A program made the position numbers and the translations under genes. From NCBI GenBank assembly GCA_963920765.1, contig OY987247.1, positions 3,410,001 to 3,474,000 of the forward strand: a stretch of DNA of 64,000 nt. The letters run 5' to 3'. Position 1 is the first letter of the stretch, and every line of letters starts with the position of its first letter. The notes under the pieces were generated by a model that was not told the origin of the DNA, did not search any database, and saw nothing but the letters and a program-made list of their open reading frames with translations. This document shows, piece after piece, positions 50,907 to 61,800 of the stretch. Source of the DNA: Ulota crispa. Taxonomy: Eukaryota > Streptophyta > Bryopsida > Orthotrichales > Orthotrichaceae.

Positions 50907-51900
50907 TTCTCTCACTACCTCCCACCTGCTTGCGCACCACCACGATCATGAGCCCTTTCAAATTTACACACAATCGAAACGCAGCGTTGCAAAAACAAAC
51001 CCACGCAAAACCTAACGCCCTAAACCCTAAATTGCAGCTCCATGTGCACCATGTCCTCCTCATCACAAACTCTCAATCAGAATTCACATCAGACATAAAA
51101 CTCAAAAACTAAAACTCCGCCAAAATAGCAAAATAATAACTCCGAATCTCCTCCTGATTAATCAAAATTATGAAAACCTAAACCCTAAAGTGAAGCTCCA
51201 TGTGCACCCTGTCCTCATCATCACAAACTCTCAATCAAAAATTCACATCAGACATAACAACTCAAAAACTAAAACTCCTCCAAAATAGCAAAAATAACAA
51301 CTCCAAATCCCTTACTAATCAAACAAAATTATGAAACCTAAATCCTAAAGCGAAGCTCCATGTGTAAACACACCCTCCTTCACACAAAGTCGCAATTCAC
51401 ATCAAGCATCGAAGCTACGAAAATACGAAAATACGAAACCTCTGAAAAGTAGCGCAACTCAAATACTGAAATCCTAGCTTGAGCAATCGGAATCATGAAC
51501 TATAAGCCCTAAATTGAAGCTCCAAATGCTATATTTTTCTTCTTCACAAACTTCAGAATGGGAATAAGATGTCATATATCGAAATTACAAGAATTAAAAC
51601 CGCACAATTCGCAACTGTGACTACGTAGATTTGTTCGAACTAGGAAAACTCGGTGAAATTTGTAAACGGAGTTCCGTCACTTACAGATAGTGCTGGCGTT
51701 CTTCTTCGTCTACTGCATCCCATAGCAAAATTAAACGGAGAATTCAACAGTTGTTAATCCATTTGAGTAAGATTTATGTAAGGGCGGCGCTTGTGGAATC
51801 TAAGTTCCGTTGCTACGATGCACAAGATGATCTCCGACATCGCCGTCGCTGCTTCAAATGCAAGCAAATTTCGGTGTCACGCGAAGTCGGAGGTTGTGAA
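50907..51900 (-). promoter_or_regulatory. PEX1 5' leader and promoter
   Basis: Gene-like composition continues upstream of the PEX1 ATG. It includes telo-box motifs (AAACCCTAA near 51,020 and 51,178) and a four-unit tandem array. Higher-GC sequence with CG dinucleotides at about 51,720-51,920 probably marks the transcription start region. No upstream in-frame coding extension is seen. Confidence 0.45.
51008..51610. repeat. tandem array, about 160-bp unit, about four copies
   Basis: CCCTAAATTGCAGCTCC at about 51,023 recurs as CCCTAAAGTGAAGCTCC (51,183), CCTAAAGCGAAGCTCC (51,344) and CCCTAAATTGAAGCTCC (51,506), spaced 160-162 bases. CACATCAGACATAA and ACTCCGCCAAAATAGCAAA repeat in register. 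The fourth unit is diverged. It lies in the PEX1 leader or promoter. Confidence 0.8.
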
Positions 51901-51949
51901 GAGTGACGGGGCTGCTGGCCACAGTATAGTGAGAAATGGATGAATGGGT

Positions 51950-52348
51950 TTGTAGCGTTTTGGATGAAATGCATCGACTTATGGCATAACTAGTATAATG
52001 CCCCGTCGTATCGACAGGATTATGTTCTCATATCTTCATGCCCACATATTTTGTGCCTCCTATCTTTGTGCTTTCCTATTCTTGTGCCCTTTTTTGGGTT
52101 AAGAGAAAGTTGTGGTGCAATTGTCAATGACGGTGCAATTTTCACTAACATGTTGTTAACTTCTAATGCAACAGATGAAAAAGAGTCATAGGTGATTTTA
52201 CTTTATTCCATTTATAACTTTCCGATCCCAATCATGCCTGACCCTAAATTGACTGACCATTGTATTCTATTTCCAATCCTAGTCATACCTGACCATAACT
52301 GGCTAACACCGTAATCAGTTTTATATAAAAATTCATTGCAGTCTGAGT
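51950..52348. other. intergenic, nothing recognised
   Basis: AT-rich DNA with no open frame or repeat that can be assigned. Confidence 0.4.
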
Positions 52349-53083
52349 ATATCTATAAGGAATTGCTAAATCCACCACATTGCACCATATTCAAGATTTC
52401 TTAAATCCTTTAATGTTGAGGAGGACGTAAAACATCTTCTGGCCTTGAAAAAATATTCTGCAATACAAAAAAAAGTAGTTTTTTACTTGATATTTTTCAA
52501 ATGTGATCATAAGCACATGGTCTATCATGGAAGGTAAAAAATAGCCTCACCAAATACACTTGTATTTTTAGGTAATCCAAAGCGTGAGAAGATTCAAAGC
52601 CATAGTATTAGTCCCATGCTGCCCTTCTTGCAACTTTCATGAGGTTAGCATGTACTGTTGACTTTTGGAAATACTGGGCACTTGCCACACTAATGATGCA
52701 TTGGAATCATTGTAGACTTTACAGTAGCTAGGTTGGTCGCTGTGACTAGCTTGACGTTTAAGGGTTAAAGAAAAGAAGGGCAAGAATTGTGTTTATTGAA
52801 CAACCATTTAATGATGATGGTAATCATATTTATTCTAAGATCATATATACTTTTAGTTACAGAAATTAAGTCAACTAAAAGAAGAAGAAACAGATGGGTA
52901 AAAAAAGAAAAGAATGAAAAACAAGAAAGTGGATTTATAAAAGGAAAAAAGAAAGGAAATAATAGAATACATTTGCCATCACCATTAAATGATCATTCAA
53001 TAAATATAAAATTGACCCTTCTTTTTTTTAGGAAAATCCCAAATGCAACACAATGTGGTGGATTTAGCAATTCCCTATCTATA
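52349..53083. repeat. inverted-repeat element, about 735 bp
   Basis: TATAAGGAATTGCTAAATCC plus ACCACATTG at the left is inverted as CAATGTGGTGGATTTAGCAA plus TTCCCTAT at the right. Terminal repeats are about 30 bp with few mismatches. The interior is A-rich and non-coding. Confidence 0.7.
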
Positions 53084-53712
53084 TTGTATTACAAAGTGTG
53101 AGTTGTATGTTTGTTGTGTAATATTCAAAGTTCTCTATTGATGTCAAAAGTACAAAATTCTCTATTGTAAAGCATTGGGTGTCCATTTGTCACCCAAATT
53201 TTGAAACCCAAAAAGGAAGAGAGAGAGGAAAACATAAGAAAAAAAAGGGTAAAAGTCACCTAATAATTACCATGAATTAAAAAATAGATAACACACTATG
53301 CATGCAAGGTATACTCATATATATAAAGTTTAGGATAAAAGGTAGTTTAAATTTTGATGAGCAATTGACTAGATGGAGAGAGATAGAAGGGAGGAATTTA
53401 ACTACACCTAGATGAGAATAGGAGGCAAATGGTATGAAAATGTGAAGTATATCAAACAAGGATAAAAAAAATTTAAACCAACCTCCAGCGTTGGTGGATA
53501 ATCCTAAAACTGTAAAACAACAAGCAAGTTTGCAGTGTAATGTTGTTTATTGCCTCATGGTTTTACGAGTTTAGTACCAACATGAAAATTCTCTTTTATT
53601 CACAAATCATGTCCAATCCTACTTCCATGTTATGTTTTAGGACGGATATTCAAAAATCTTCAAAAGTGGGAGAGACCTTATGACCTTTCAATGGGAGTTT
53701 GAGTTAAATATA
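53084..53712. other. intergenic AT-rich DNA
   Basis: No gene or repeat assigned. Confidence 0.4.
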
Positions 53713-54022
53713 GGAAAAATTTCATGGATGACCCTGAAGTTTGCCATATTTTCATAGATACCCCGGCTTTTTCAGAAATTTCACAAATATCCTTGGATCC
53801 AAAACTTTTGGGCATTTGTTTTGTTGTGCATGTCACTTCTTTCTCCTTTTGTGTGCTCACTACTTTTTTCTTGTTATGCATGTGCACAAAGAAAGAACAA
53901 AAGTGACATGCACAACAAAACAAACATCCAAAAATTTTGGCCCAAAGATATTTGCAAAATTAAAAAAACAAGAGCATCTATGAAAATATGGCAAACTTCA
54001 GGGATATCCATGAAATTTTCCC
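53713..54022. repeat. foldback MITE (GAAGTTTGCCATATTT family), copy 2
   Basis: GGAAAAATTTCATGGATGAC and GAAGTTTGCCATATTTTCAT at the left are inverted at the right (AAAATATGGCAAACTTCAGG, CCATGAAATTTTCCC). The centre contains a second inverted motif around TGCATGTCACTTCT and AAAAGTGACATGCAC. Confidence 0.8.
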
Positions 54023-54111
54023 TCAAATATGTAGAGATGAGCAAACGACACCTGACCATGCTCCAATACTACCAGAGCAACATCCATGCATGGGTAAGTA
54101 AGTATTGTCAC

Positions 54112-54311
54112 NNNNNNNNNNNNNNNNNNNNNNNNNNNNNNNNNNNNNNNNNNNNNNNNNNNNNNNNNNNNNNNNNNNNNNNNNNNNNNNNNNNNNNNNN
54201 NNNNNNNNNNNNNNNNNNNNNNNNNNNNNNNNNNNNNNNNNNNNNNNNNNNNNNNNNNNNNNNNNNNNNNNNNNNNNNNNNNNNNNNNNNNNNNNNNNNN
54301 NNNNNNNNNNN
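54112..54311. other. assembly gap (200 N)
   Basis: Exactly 200 undetermined bases. A fixed-size run indicates a scaffolding join of unknown true length. It hides the promoter of the CURT1 gene, and open frames read through it are meaningless. Confidence 0.99.
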
Positions 54312-54323
54312 CAGTCCCAGAAA

Positions 54324-54360
54324 CAGGCGCAATCCCTTATCCAACCCCCTGTTGCGCCTG
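54324..54360. repeat. short hairpin beside the gap
   Basis: CAGGCGCAA at 54324-54332 pairs with TTGCGCCTG at 54352-54360. It lies 13 bases inside the gap edge, in the CURT1 leader. Confidence 0.5.
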
Positions 54361-54548
54361 GACCCTCGCGGTTGGCTGGACCTCACCCCTCCCAGATTTC
54401 CCTTCCTCGCAGATTTTTCCTTCGCTTCCAATTGTCAGCTCCCGTCGCTCGCTCTGTCAGACATTCTTGAGCTTCTCCCCTGATCGTTTTGCCTTTGTAT
54501 ATTTCTACACTCTGAGCTTGTTTTGCTGTTGCTGTTGCTGTTGGTGAA

Positions 54549-56848
54549 ATGGCGTGCGTTGCGGCTCTGTCGAGCTCCGTGGCTGCTGCGGCGGCTGTGA
54601 ACAGCTCTGTGTCGTCAGCGACGAGGTCGTCGTCTGCGTCGTCGTTGTTGTCGCTCAAGCGGAGCCTCATCTATGGCAACAAGGTCGTGTTGAGCTCCAG
54701 GAGAGCAGGTGAGTTTATATTCAAGTTTCTTCCATTAAGGTAGTGTGCTCATAAATGGAACCATCTAAGGGCTGAAACTGAATTTTGGGGAGTTAAAACT
54801 TTTTGAAATAGTTCTCAGTAAATTTTTCTTGAAAGAAAAGAGGAAACTGACATCTAACCCAAGTCGTTTCATATTGTTTGGATCTTTATGGAATTAGTTA
54901 TGAATTTTGGAGTTGAAATGGCACATGGCTCTAAAATGGTGCATTGGGCGTACATTGTTAAAAGGCTATGAAAAATAACATGTACAGGCAGAGTACATTT
55001 GAGGAGGTGCACCATTCTAGAGCAAACACCATTTAAGAACCTCCTACCTTAGGGCGAATGTCCTGCTCACCTTCCAGCATTGATCAGGGAGCAAAGAAAA
55101 AACGTAACCTTTTGTAATAGAATTAAAGCTCTGTGAGTGTTTTGCTCGATTCCTTTTATATCATTCGAAAAATATATATTCTGCTCTTGGGTGCCAAATG
55201 TGGGTGGATACTGATGGTGAATCTAGATTATTCGAAGATTTAGGTTGGAGACTTGGGTTTGTAAATGTTTAAACAAGTCAGTTTCATTTATTTGCACATG
55301 CAAGTACCATAGGAATGTGCAAATGTCGGTAGAATTCGCGCATAAGGGGGGGTGGCATTGTGCATGATGTTCGATTTCTGTGAATCTTGTTGTTGGGTTA
55401 AGCTAATTGTTCTGCTGGATTTGGTTTCGGTCAACATTCTAAGGTTGTGGGCTTTAAAGAGACAGTCAAAGGTGCCACCAGTGGTAGCCTTTTTTATGAT
55501 TGTGCATGTGGCAGAATTGCCCTAACATATTCTTCATCAATCTTTGTAAGAACCCAAGTTGTCGGTCTCCTAGTCTCACGCTTTCTAATTATTGAGGATT
55601 TACATTTGTCAACTACATCCGCTAGATATGGACTTTATTTTTTATGTGTAAATGTGTAATTACCCTTCACTGAAAGTCGCTTTTCACGCCGAAACACTAG
55701 ACTGTGCTGTAATGAGCTGAATTAAACGCAATCATTGTAGCCTCGAGCTGATGGTTTCAAGTGCTCAATGCAGGGTCAATGAAGTTCAACCCCCTTCCTA
55801 TCAGAGCTGTATCTGACGACGGCACCACAGACGCCAATGCCAAGATCCAAGAATTTGTCGATGACCTCAAGGCCAAGGTCAGTCCACTGCCATCATCAGA
55901 GACTCCATTAAAGTCACTCTCCCAAAACACTCTGCAAATTTCTGATTTTGGTTAAAATGCTAATCTCTGATTCATTTAGAAACCGGTACATGGACTTTTT
56001 CTCTACCTTTTGCATAGTTTTACACCTCTTGTATAGTTTTATAGTTCTTGCATAGTTTTACACCTCTTATATAGTTTTACACTTCTTGCATAGTTTTACA
56101 TATTTTTGTACAATTTTTACACCTTGTTGCATAGTGTTCACATCTTTTTGAATAGCTATTTCACCTTTTTGAATAGTTATTACACCTTTTGCATAGTTTT
56201 TACACCTTTCACATAGTTCCTACACCCTTTGCATAGTCCTTCCACCTTTTTGCACAGTTTTTACACTTTTTGCATAGCTTTTACATCTTTCACATAGCTT
56301 CTTCACCTGTGCATAGTTTTTTCACCTTTTTCATAGTTTTTACACCTTTCACAAACTTTGACACCTTTTTGCATAGTTTTTTCACCTTGTGCATAGTCTT
56401 TGCACCTTTTGCATAGTTTTCATACCTTTCACATCACTTTTTCACCTTTGCATAACCTTTACACCTTTGTGCAGTTTTTACATCTTTTTGCACAGTTTTT
56501 ACACCTATTTGCATAGTTTATTCTACCTTTTCGTATGGTTATTACACCTTTTTGCGTAGTTTTTACACATTCTTTTGACCACAGTGGGAGGCGACTGAGA
56601 ACAAGACGACGGTGGGATTGTACGCGGGCGGTGCGGTGGTAGCACTGTGGTTCTCGTCCACCATAGTGGGAGCCATCAACAGCCTGCCGTTGTTGCCCAA
56701 GCTCATGGAGCTCATTGGGCTGGGCTACACGGGCTGGTTCGTGTACCGCTACTTGCTCTTCAAGTCGAGCCGCAAGGAGCTCGTGGAGGACATCGAGGTG
56801 TTGAAGGGCAAGATCACCGGCCCTGTTCAGAAGAAGGAAGGCCTCTAA
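54549..56848 (+). CDS. CURT1: CURVATURE THYLAKOID 1 protein (CURT1), chloroplast
   Basis: Exons 54549-54708, 55774-55877 and 56585-56848 give 175 residues with phases closing. Residues 1 to about 60 are Ser/Ala/Val-rich with basic residues and almost no acidic ones, a chloroplast transit peptide. The rest is the CAAD domain. An amphipathic stretch (AKIQEFVDDLKAKWEATENK) is followed by two membrane helices (about 98-118, GLYAGGAVVALWFSSTIVGA, and about 124-143, ELIGLGYTGWFVYRYLLF) and a second charged helix (SSRKELVEDIEVLKGKI). CURT1 proteins oligomerise at grana margins and bend the thylakoid membrane. Length and order are typical. Exon 3 is much more GC-rich than the introns. Intron 1 carries a MITE and intron 2 a large minisatellite. 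The paralogue type (A, B, C or D) cannot be told. Confidence 0.95.
54735..55052. repeat. MITE with CTAAGGTAG ends, copy 2, in CURT1 intron 1
   Basis: TTAAGGTAGTGTGCTC at the left, CCTCCTACCTTAG at the right. The interior (CTAAGGGCTGAAACTGAATT, GGCTATGAAAAATAACATGT, GAGGAGGTGCACCATT) matches copies 1 and 3. Confidence 0.85.
55990..56576. repeat. minisatellite in CURT1 intron 2
   Basis: About 27 imperfect units of roughly 20-21 bases built on TTTTTACACCTTTTGCATAG fill nearly the whole intron up to the acceptor. The plus strand is pyrimidine-rich, so the array itself supplies the polypyrimidine tract. Confidence 0.9.
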
Positions 56849-57244
56849 ATAACTTTCCGAGTCCGTTTTGCAGTGTTTGTAACGGAGCCCCGAACCATGT
56901 GGGATGAAGTATCTTTCAGAGGATTACAGTTCCACTTGTGCATTTTGTGTGTGCCCTGGCTTGTTATTTTTGTCTTCTTTTAAAAAGGCATGTTTTGGTT
57001 TAATAGGTAGCTCCAGTGCACAGCAAGCATGATGTGCTTTTATATGAGAGCTGCGACCTTCGTCAATGTACAAGTTTTTCTATCAAAGTCTTGTATGGAA
57101 TGAAGTTGTAGTTGACTTATGGTTGAAGGCTTTGTTGCTTCGGATTGAGGGATGTACTACACTAAGTTACAGAACCTTATGTGATTTTGTAGCTGCACTG
57201 CAACACTGAATGAGCCTCTTGCATTGCTGTTACTTGTTTTTCCT
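56849..57244 (+). other. CURT1 3' UTR region
   Basis: Gene-like composition runs from the stop to the MITE at 57245. No coding frame. The poly(A) site is not determined. Confidence 0.5.
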
Positions 57245-57589
57245 CTAAGGTAGGAGGTTTTAAAAGCGTGCAGGCTTTAAAATAGTGCACTTCCTCAAAT
57301 GTACTTTGATTGTACATGTTGTTTTTTATAGCCCTTCAACAATGTATAAGCAATGTGTACATTTGAGGAGGTGCACCATTTTAGAGCTCTATGGCCTTTT
57401 CACTTTAGAACTTCATAACTGATTGCACAAAGTTCCCAAAAAAGACGAAAAAAGACAAAAAAACTTGGGTTAAGTGTCTATATTTTTGTCTTTCAAGAAT
57501 AATTTATTGAAAAATATTTTAAGATGATTCACCTCCCTGAAATACAGTCTCAACCCTTGAATGCTTCATTCATGGGTGTCCTACCTTAG
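57245..57589. repeat. MITE with CTAAGGTAG ends, copy 3 (inverted)
   Basis: CTAAGGTAGGAGG at the left and GTGTCCTACCTTAG at the right. The interior is the reverse complement of copies 1 and 2 (for example GAGGAGGTGCACCATT sits on the opposite side relative to the ACTGAATT-type block). Confidence 0.8.
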
Positions 57590-58231
57590 CCCCTCACCGC
57601 TCAACAAGCCCAAATTGGGCCCCTCAAAATTTACATAGAGATGCGCGACTTTTCTTCAAGGTTTTTTTAGTGATTATTATTATTTTAAATTTTTTATGGA
57701 CGTCTAGTTTCAAGATTAGGAGTTTGATTTTGAAAATGAATCAAAGTGATTTGTCTATTCAAAATTTTGTGCAAGGATGTCCATTGCAAATCTTCACTTT
57801 TTAGTGTTGAAGGCTCTTGGAAATGAGCCTCAAGTATACTAGAACTTGGAGCAAAAATCACATTGAAAATTCAATTTAAAAAATTGTAGAATAGAGTTTG
57901 AGAAGCTATAAATTGATTGGGGTTATGCATGTTATACTTTTCATACTCATATTTTTTTGGTACCCTCAATTTTAGGTTTGAGATGCATAAAGAGGATTGA
58001 AAGACTTCAAATCACTTTTGCAGTTTTAACACCCTCAAGATCAAACATTATAATCTTTCAATTTGTACATGATGTGATTTCTTTTCCTATGTGGTCTATA
58101 ACATGTCTACTTTGAATTTGTACGATTGCGTTTCAAAGAAAATCAATAAGATTGATCAAAATGCTGGCATTTTGTCCACTTTCAAGCAAATTTTGAGATA
58201 CTCAAACATACCGTGGGCGGTGAGGGGTTAG
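57586..58231. mobile_element. piggyBac-like MITE, 650-bp family, copy 3, TTAG ends
   Basis: TTAGCCCCTCACCGCTC at the left and GGGCGGTGAGGGGTTAG at the right. The interior matches the family (GATGTCCATTGCAAATCTTC, GAGCCTCAAGTATACTAGAA). Both flanks read TTAG, and the left one is also the end of the preceding MITE. Confidence 0.75.
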
Positions 58232-58306
58232 TATTGGTTGAACACAGTTTTGCAAAGTGCTCGTTTTTATAGTTTGATAGTAGACTATGCAACAATCAAT
58301 AAATAA

Positions 58307-59248
58307 TTAACCCCTAAAGGACTAAGCCCTTTTTTTTTTGCCAAAATCACTAAAAACTACCACTTCTAGGAGGTTTAGGAAAAAGGGATTTTTTGTTTTG
58401 TTTTTGGAAAATCGAACTCTGGGATTTTGTCCCAATTTGGAAATAGTACTTGTGGGAAAAAAATCAGCTCCTTCCAAATGGAGAAGAGTGAGATATTTAC
58501 ATCTAAAGTGAAAATAAAAGATTTTTTCCATGCTGCCCAAAAATTTCAAAAGCCTTTGACCACTCTTATAACAAAAAAATTGCTCTACCCAAAGTTGCAC
58601 TTTATTTTTTCCATGTAGAAGACTAAGTTAGGTATATGTGGGAGAATTTTCAAATCAATTGGAAGTATCCAACACATGGGAAAAAATAGTAAGTAAAAAG
58701 AAGTAAAGAATGAGTCAAAACACTAAATTGTTAAGAATTTAATTATGGAAATGATAAATGCAAATCCCATTGGTGATAATGTTGTGATAAACAATTTACT
58801 TCTTTTGGTTTATTTAATTTTCCAAAATATTGAAAGTTGAGTAATATAAAGGACTTCAAAGTTTATTTTAGAGTAGAGATTCCATAATTGCCTGCAAACA
58901 AGAACTCCTCATAACTTTCATGTCATTGATTGAGATTGACTAATTCAAAGCTTCACATGAATAAAAAAAAATCTAAAGAACCAATTTCAAATTTGAGTTT
59001 AAAAAATAATAATTTTTAAAGAAGTTTTTGGGCTGCCCGGATGGGCAATCCTCCCCAAATTTTCAGAAATTCATGCATAACTTCTTCGTCAAACATCGGA
59101 ATGAAGAAGAAATTAGATGTCCACATAGATCGTTGAATTCCTCACCTTCAATAAAAGTTTCAAAAAATCACACAAAGTAGTTCAGCCATAAGTGCATGCC
59201 CAAAGTCCAACCTGTCCCTTGAAGGGGCAACGGTCCTTTAGGGATTAA
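58307..59248. mobile_element. piggyBac-like MITE, 940-bp family, copy 2 (inverted)
   Basis: TTAACCCCTAAAGGACTAAG at the left and CGGTCCTTTAGGGATTAA at the right. The interior is the reverse complement of 23124-24060 (GGGCTGCCCGGATGGGCA, CTCCTCATAACTTTCATGTC, CCAAAGTCCAACCTGTCCC). Confidence 0.8.
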
Positions 59249-59362
59249 ACTTTTGAAATGACTAGATTAAAGTATTTATGAGTGTCATGTTACTGCATCT
59301 ACTTGCCTTTTTGAACAATCTCATAACTTTTTGGCCTTTTCGCTTTTAGCTAGGAGCATGCG

Positions 59363-61422
59363 TTAACCCCTAAATGTCCAAGGCACCAGATTTTGGTGTC
59401 CAAAAAACTTTAGGAAACTTTGAAACTCTATTGAAGGCTCAAATTTTATTGTTTTTAGCTCTTTTTTTATTGAAAAAGTTGAACATCAAAGTTATCTTCA
59501 CCGTTCAAGTTTAGCTTCCTCTGTATCTTATTTGAACTGTTTTTCGTGGAAGGTTAACCCCTAAAGGACCAATTGTCCCCTCAGGGAACAAATAAATTTT
59601 GGGCATGTACCTACAACTAATTTACCATTTTGTGATTTTTTGAAAATTTTATTGAAGGTGTGGAATTCAAAGATCTATGTGGGCATCTAATTTGTTCTTC
59701 ATTCTAGCATTTATTGAACAAGTTATACATGAATTTCTAAAAAAAGGGGAGGGCACGCAGCCCAAAAAAATATCAAAATTGTACTTTTCTTAAAATTAAA
59801 TTCTGAAATTGGTTCTTTAGATTTATATATATGTGGTGATCTTTGAATCATTCAATATTAATTGATGAGATGAAAGTTATGAGAAATTTTAGTTTGCGGG
59901 TAGGTATGGGACTCCCAAACCTCCATTCTTTTTGCCCCTTGTAAAATTTGTTACTTTACTTTTTTGAGCTCTTTGTATTTTTATTTTTTTACCTTTCTTT
60001 TTTCAATTTGTAGTACACTAAGTTTCCTTGGTTTTTACCATTTGGATCAAAGTAATTCCAATTTCTGAATTTTAACATATATTCTCTAGTTTTGCCTAGT
60101 GTATATGCAAATTTCATGGCCTTAGGGCATTGCAAAATTTTACAAAGTATGATTCACACCTCCAAGTCATTTGAAAATTCTCCCACAGTTACCTAACTTG
60201 ATCTTCTACATGGAAAAAATAAATCTCAACTTTGCATAGAGCAATTTTTTGATATAGAAGCTGTTAAAGATTTTTGAAATTTTTGGGCAGAAGGGAAAAA
60301 AACTTTTTTTTCACTTCAGATGTCAATATCTCACTTGTCTACTTCTAGAATGAGCTGAAAATATTCCCACTAGTACCTCCCATAGTCTAGGGCAAGATCT
60401 TATGGTTGAATTTTCAAAAAAACTTTTTTTTCCTACCTTTCTACTCATTCCTCCAAATGTGGCAGTTTTTAATGATTTTCAAAAAGAAAAGGGCTTGGTC
60501 CTTTAGGGGTTAACCGCAAGCATACATCTTGTGTCATTGATAATTTCATGAAAAGTGTTATGAATAGTGTTGTGAATGGTGTCACAGAGTCTATGACAAG
60601 TTGCCACATTGAAAAGACAAGCATCAAGTTGAGAAAAAGGTGAAGATTTCTCTTGTGCTTTGTCAAACAATAAAGGCCCTTTATTGAAATTTTGACATTT
60701 AACAAAATCTAAAAGTGCTTTTTGACTAATTTCACTTGGAATGCCTTTGTTATAGAAATTAGAATTCATTCATTGTTGAATTTTCTTTCAATCATAATGG
60801 TTTTTGGTCAATAATTGAAGCTAAGAAATTTCTTTATATTAGACGGTTGCACTTTTATAGTTGCATTGCATTGCAGGCTCATTTGTGAAACTGTTGGTCA
60901 TGGATTTGGAAGGGGGGGCATTTGTTTTGAAGAAATAACAATATACACTGAAGCATTCTAAGAGGTTGTTTTCCAATTTTGTATCCAAAAGTTGCCAACT
61001 TGATTTGGAGGTTTTAGGCAACTCCAAAAAAAGCAAAAAATTATGTACTCATCATCATTCAATCACAAAAACTTAAAACTTGCATGGTTATTTTTGGATT
61101 TTATTTGGGTAGTGCCATCTAGAAGCCTCAAAGTTCAAGATTCTATATTTACAATTTTGTTTTGATGTTTAATAATGATCTTACAAGGACAATTCAAAAA
61201 CTTCAAAACTACCTTTTGGAAACAAAAAAACCACCTTTCTACATTTAGGAGTTAAAATATTAATGCATCTAATGAGGTCCTTTTTTGCCTTCCATGAAAG
61301 ACCATGTGTTTATGATCACTTTTGAAAAAAATCAAGTGAAAAAGTTCCTTTTTCTTTTTGTACTACATAATCTTTTTCAAAGCCAAAGGGAAAAAACGTC
61401 CTCTTCAGCATTTAGGGGTTAA
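59363..61422. mobile_element. piggyBac-like element interrupted by a second copy
   Basis: TTAACCCCTAAATGTCCAAG at the left and CAGCATTTAGGGGTTAA at the right give matched CCCCTAAATG ends with TTAA flanks. The total of 2,060 bp includes the complete insertion at 59554-60513, leaving about 1,100 bp. No transposase frame. Confidence 0.6.
59554..60513. mobile_element. piggyBac-like MITE, 940-bp family, copy 3
   Basis: TTAACCCCTAAAGGACCAAT at the left and TTGGTCCTTTAGGGGTTAA at the right. The interior is collinear with 23124-24060 (GGGCATGTACCTACAACTAA, GGGCATCTAATTTGTTCTTC, TCTACATGGAAAAAATAAA). Confidence 0.8.
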
Positions 61423-61723
61423 GGGCATCTCCACCGGTGACTCCAGCACACTCAAAGTGAATGAAAAGTGTTGAGGCCCCTCTCAAAACCCTCTCAAGAC
61501 ACTTCTTCCTGTTGTGTAGCAAGGGCCCTTCAAACCACTATTCATCTTAAGTTTAGTGAGCTTTATCCCATACTGTTTTTGATAAGTGATCAACTAATTA
61601 TTTATGGAGCGTGTTGTAGTGCAAGGCCACTTTTTTGAAAAGCATAAGTGGAAATCAAGGGGCTTGAACCAGCCAAAATAAATTAAAAACTTTAAAAGAG
61701 CCCAAAACCTAAAAATCCCAAAT

Positions 61724-61800
61724 TAACCCCTAAATGCCTAAGGCACCCAATTCTAGTGTAAAAACCTACCAGAATTTGGTGCCTCAGGCACTTAGGGGTA
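61724..61800. mobile_element. 80-bp hairpin with TTAACCCCTAAATGCC end
   Basis: TTAACCCCTAAATGCCTAAG, GCACCCAATTCT at the left is inverted as AGAATTTGGTGCCTCAGGCA, CTTAGGGG at the right. The right TTAA has been lost. A miniature of the same end type. Confidence 0.6.

Noticed and set aside
51008..51200. Telomere-like CCCTAAACCCTAA text
   Set aside because: Only one or two units long; it is a promoter telo-box, not interstitial telomere.
53821..54483. 220-codon frame crossing the N gap
   Set aside because: Open only because undetermined bases are read as X.
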